NCBI RefSeq assembly: GCF_020054945.1
Contig: NZ_JAIHAU010000023.1
Location: 1 to 43,700, forward strand
Source: Mahella sp.
GTDB taxonomy: Bacteria > Bacillota > Clostridia > Mahellales > Mahellaceae
Reading direction: 5' to 3'
DNA: 43,700 nucleotides
The translations under genes were made by a program, and so were the position numbers. Shown here one piece after another: positions 43,255-43,700 of this stretch (position 1 is the first letter of the stretch; every line of letters begins with the position of its first letter). Below the pieces are notes generated by a model. The model ran no database searches. It was given only the letters and a program-made list of their open reading frames with translations, and was not told where the DNA came from.

Positions 43255-43700
43255 TGCGATCGTCAATGAATTTTTGAGCCACTTGCTATCGAAATTTTGA
43301 GCCACCTTTGCAGGATTTGCTTTTAAATCCTGCAAAATGAGTTCTTTTGCTTCTTTTTTGAGTCCGAGGCAAACTAAATGATCGAGTTCTACAGTTACAT
43401 CGGGGGAGCCGGTCAGGTAAAAAGCGGGAGGGATAAATTCTTCAAGGCCTGACCCGCGAAGCCTTTATGCTCACGCTTTTCACCGACCCTTGACAAGACC
43501 GGGTATGGCTCTATCCTCGCTGAGCTGCTGTTTGCTGCTTTAAGCGGTATGACGTACCGTTCATATTGAGTATATGAGATCTAAAGGTTAAACGGTCTAT
43601 TAAAGCTGCTGTCAGCATGGTGTCTTGAAAAAATTCTACCCAGCGGGAGAACTCTAAGTTAGTGGTTACCATTACGCTGGCTCTTTCTGACCGTTCGGAT
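43255..43700 (-). mobile_element. IS21-family-like insertion element, partial (istB-side end)
   Basis: The tip TGCGATCGTCAA (43255-43266) is followed by two copies of TTTTGAGCCAC (43272-43282 and 43295-43305), the multiple terminal repeats usual for IS21-like elements, and by a 12-bp perfect hairpin TTTGCAGGATTT/AAATCCTGCAAA (43307-43336). The istB gene begins at 43511 on the minus strand and runs out of the window. About 60 bp of AT-rich DNA separate the tip from the amylopullulanase stop. The 43197-43510 gap holds nothing else I can support. Confidence 0.8.
43511..43700 (-). CDS. istB: IS21-family helper ATPase IstB, C-terminal part
   Basis: The 62 visible residues contain ERASVMVTTNLEFSRWVEFF and LTAALIDRLTFRSHILNMNG, ending SYRLKQQTAAQRG. 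This is the typical C-terminus of IstB, the AAA+ ATPase that assists the IstA transposase (sensor region VTTNL, then DRL and RSH). The frame is open to the window edge, so the gene continues to the right. No frameshift is seen in this part, so the copy may be intact. Confidence 0.88.
   Translation of the reverse strand, partial: SERSERASVMVTTNLEFSRWVEFFQDTMLTAALIDRLTFRSHILNMNGTSYRLKQQTAAQRG

Noticed and set aside
43210-43465. About 80 open codons on the minus strand across the IS end, after istB
   Set aside because: The frame reads smoothly but has no start codon near its beginning and crosses the terminal repeats out of the element, so I do not call a gene.

Overview
The window comes from a spore-forming, monoderm clostridium-like Firmicute, probably a thermophilic or saccharolytic member of the Thermoanaerobacterales type. 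The evidence is a full-length sigK with its pro-sequence, strong AGGAGG-type ribosome sites, sigma-A promoters, heavy use of the Ile codon ATA in the core genes, a type IV pilus locus without an outer-membrane secretin, and an amylopullulanase of the kind known from Thermoanaerobacter relatives. Mahella would fit, but the species cannot be settled from sequence reading alone.

Layout. 1-5.8 kb holds cell-envelope, sporulation and housekeeping genes: a coiled-coil protein, mltG, a class B penicillin-binding protein, sigK, a YqeG-type HAD phosphatase and aroE. 5.8-19.1 kb is an almost gapless type IV pilus locus: major pilin, a PilX-like protein with a bactofilin-like repeat domain, two minor pilins, pilM-N-O, aroK, pilT, pilB, pilC, pilD, a second set of four minor pilins, a ComFB-family protein and an endonuclease IV-like TIM barrel. 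19.2-22.5 kb on the minus strand is nadA-nadB-nadC, quinolinate and NAD synthesis, with a possible NiaR operator upstream. 22.8-25.2 kb carries a membrane protein with a Pro/Gln-rich loop, KDPG aldolase and an AEC-family transporter. 25.2-28.7 kb on the minus strand is cphB-cphA, cyanophycin degradation and synthesis.

28.7-43.2 kb is an alpha-glucan utilisation island. It has a LacI-type regulator, a strong promoter followed by three palindromes, a maltodextrin ABC importer (malE-F-G, no ATPase gene here), an intracellular neopullulanase-like GH13 enzyme, a lipoprotein alpha-amylase gene broken by an apparent out-of-frame internal deletion, a small unknown gene holding a 42-bp perfect palindrome, a stand-alone cell-wall-binding repeat protein, and a 1658-residue secreted amylopullulanase. 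The expected flow is extracellular cutting of starch or pullulan, import of maltodextrins, then intracellular debranching and hydrolysis.

The amylopullulanase gene is visibly AT-richer than the pilus region. It lies between two same-orientation ends of an IS21-like element: a degraded istB tail at 37.8 kb, and an element entering the right edge of the window whose istB C-terminus is still open. This suggests acquisition or rearrangement through IS21 copies.

No tRNA, rRNA or CRISPR was seen.
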